A stretch of DNA of 7,221 nt. Origin: Candidatus Omnitrophota bacterium. Its GTDB lineage: Bacteria; Omnitrophota; Koll11; Zapsychrales; Fredricksoniimonadaceae. Under the pieces are notes generated by a model. It worked only from the letters and a program-made list of their open reading frames with translations. It did no database searches and was not told the origin of the DNA. The position numbers and the translations under genes were made by a program. The stretch lies in assembly GCA_015233705.1 (NCBI GenBank), contig JADFXE010000004.1:25367-32587 (forward strand). Direction: 5' to 3'. Below are positions 6,038 through 7,221 of this stretch, one piece after another (position 1 is the first letter of the stretch; every line of letters begins with the position of its first letter).

Positions 6038-6050
6038 GTTCCTCCCCCTA
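6038..6050 (-). promoter_or_regulatory. Shine-Dalgarno of the TM2 gene, abutting the cysS stop
   Basis: Read on the minus strand this is TAG-GGGGAGGAAC directly before ATG at 6037. The TAG is the cysS stop codon and the GGGGAGG purine run starts in the next base, so a ribosome ending cysS stops on the initiation site of the next gene. This decides the ATG at 6037 over the in-frame ATG at 6091, which lies inside cysS and has no comparable site. Confidence 0.8.
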
Positions 6051-7221
6051 TCCCCTCCGCCACGACTGGCCAGCCTTGCCATCCTCGACAATAATGCCCC
6101 TGGACTTCAACAGATCGCGCAATTCATCCGAACGTTTCCAGTTCTTAGCCTTGCGCGCCTCGAGGCGTTCATTCAAAAGAGCCTCTTCTTCCGGCGCCAA
6201 ACCGGCGGAGACCGCCTCAACGACCGTCAGGCCGAAGACTCCTTCCAAAAGTTCGCACAGGAATTTCAGCGCCTGCCGGACACTGCCCTCAAAATAATCG
6301 TTCATCCTGCCGTCATCCAGAAAACGGTTAAAGGCCGCCGTAAAGTCGAACAAATGACCCAGCGCACCGGCTGTATTGAAATTGTCATCCAGCGCAGCGA
6401 GGATCTTTTCCTTGGCCTCGATCGCAAACTCGACATCCTCCAGCACAACACCGAGCTTGTCCTCGCCAATCATACTGGCGCGCTTTACCAGCCCCTTGAA
6501 CCTGGCGATGCCTTTTTCCATCTCAAGAAGCTTATCCTCGGTGTAATCAATGGAGCTGGCGTAATGCGTCGAGAGAAAGAACAGTTTAAGGGCGCTCACC
6601 GAATGCTTCTTCAGCGCGTCCTGGACCGTGATAAAATTTCCGAGCGATTTCGCCATCTTCTGACTGTTGATCGTCAAAAGCCCGTGGTGGATCCAGAGTT
6701 TTGCGAACGCCTTACCCGTCAGGGCCTCGGCCTGGGCGATCTCGTTCTCATGATGCGGAAAAATAAGATCCCGCCCGCCGGCATGGATATCCAGCGTCTC
6801 GGTGCCTAAATGTTTCATGCTCATGCACGAACACTCGATGTGCCAGCCCGGCCGGCCATCGCCCCAGGGACTGGGCCAGAAAGGCTCCCCCGGCTTGGCC
6901 TTCTTCCAGAGCGCAAAATCCAGCGGATCCTCTTTCCTGTCATCCTTGTCAATGCGGACGCCCTCCAGCATCTTGTCCACACTCTGGCCCGAAAGCCGGC
7001 CGTATTGAGGAAAAGAGCGGACGCGGAAATACACATCCCCGTCTGACGCGTAGGCATGGCCTTTGGCGATAAGGTCCTGGATATGGGCGATCAGCGAAGG
7101 GATATTCTCTGTCGCGCGAGGCTCGACATCAACCCGGGGCACGCCCAGATCCGCCCGGGCTTTGTAGTAAAGATCAATATTCTCTCGAACGACCTCATCG
7201 AAAGTCTTGCCGAGTTGCTCA
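6048..7221 (-). CDS. cysS: Cysteine--tRNA ligase, 5' end beyond the window
   Basis: Class I aminoacyl-tRNA synthetase that activates cysteine with ATP and loads it on tRNA-Cys in the cytoplasm. About 390 residues are visible, reading in frame from the right edge to a TAG stop; the family is usually 460-500 residues, so about 80-90 N-terminal residues, including the HIGH motif and the first zinc cysteine, lie outside. Numbering from the edge, the visible zinc ligands are Cys130 in WHIECS and His156/Glu160 in FPHHENE, matching the known CysRS zinc site. The second ATP-binding signature is KMAKS at 188-192 followed by LGNF, so the central Ser of KMSKS is replaced by Ala. The C-terminal part (after about 240) is the helical anticodon-binding region, with the typical ending RSDELRDLLKSRGI. 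It is the first gene of the visible run; its stop is 10 bases before the next start. Identity is very secure. Confidence 0.97.
   Translation of the reverse strand, partial: EQLGKTFDEVVRENIDLYYKARADLGVPRVDVEPRATENIPSLIAHIQDLIAKGHAYASDGDVYFRVRSFPQYGRLSGQSVDKMLEGVRIDKDDRKEDPLDFALWKKAKPGEPFWPSPWGDGRPGWHIECSCMSMKHLGTETLDIHAGGRDLIFPHHENEIAQAEALTGKAFAKLWIHHGLLTINSQKMAKSLGNFITVQDALKKHSVSALKLFFLSTHYASSIDYTEDKLLEMEKGIARFKGLVKRASMIGEDKLGVVLEDVEFAIEAKEKILAALDDNFNTAGALGHLFDFTAAFNRFLDDGRMNDYFEGSVRQALKFLCELLEGVFGLTVVEAVSAGLAPEEEALLNERLEARKAKNWKRSDELRDLLKSRGIIVEDGKAGQSWRRG

Noticed and set aside
6036..6809. A 257-codon open frame on the plus strand opposite cysS.
   Set aside because: It is the shadow of an unmistakable cysS gene, with no recognisable domain and no ribosome binding site.

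Overview
The window is a bacterial chromosome segment in which every supportable gene reads on the minus strand, so the order of transcription runs from the right edge to the left. It is a compact run of housekeeping genes followed by a small defence or stress module: cysS (5' end cut by the window edge), a small TM2-domain membrane protein, tmk, holB, ricT (PSP1/YaaT family), metG, then an AbiEi antitoxin gene and an AbiEii toxin gene. About 13 bases at the left edge may be the start of one more gene.

The link between tmk, holB, a PSP1-domain gene and metG is conserved in many bacteria; in Bacillus subtilis tmk, holB and yaaT (ricT) also lie close together. The GC content is moderate (mid-50s % by eye), and the mixture of genes does not match a common model organism. 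The elongated MetRS connective peptide without zinc-binding cysteines, the RicT homologue and the palindromic heptamer repeats between genes suggest an uncultivated Gram-negative-type lineage. Omnitrophota or a relative is my guess, with low confidence.

Region by region: 6048-7221 is cysS; 5774-6037 is the TM2 protein, translated from a Shine-Dalgarno site that abuts the cysS stop; 5136-5756 is tmk; 5070-5135 is a palindromic heptamer repeat; 4099-5058 is holB; 4023-4097 is a second palindromic heptamer repeat; 3139-4005 is ricT; 1640-3142 is metG, overlapping ricT by ATGA; 1566-1639 is a gap with a well-formed sigma-70 promoter and two inverted repeats; 927-1556 is the antitoxin; 77-937 is the toxin, overlapping the antitoxin by 11 bases; 1-76 is mostly empty.

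Functionally, cysS and metG charge tRNAs, tmk makes dTDP for DNA synthesis, holB is a clamp-loader subunit, and RicT-type proteins work in RNA maturation complexes with iron-sulfur clusters. The AbiE pair is a type IV toxin-antitoxin system with its own promoter, and looks like an accessory cassette placed after metG. None of the genes is a new family. The least explained structures are the two palindromic arrays of 7-bp units between tmk/holB and holB/ricT.
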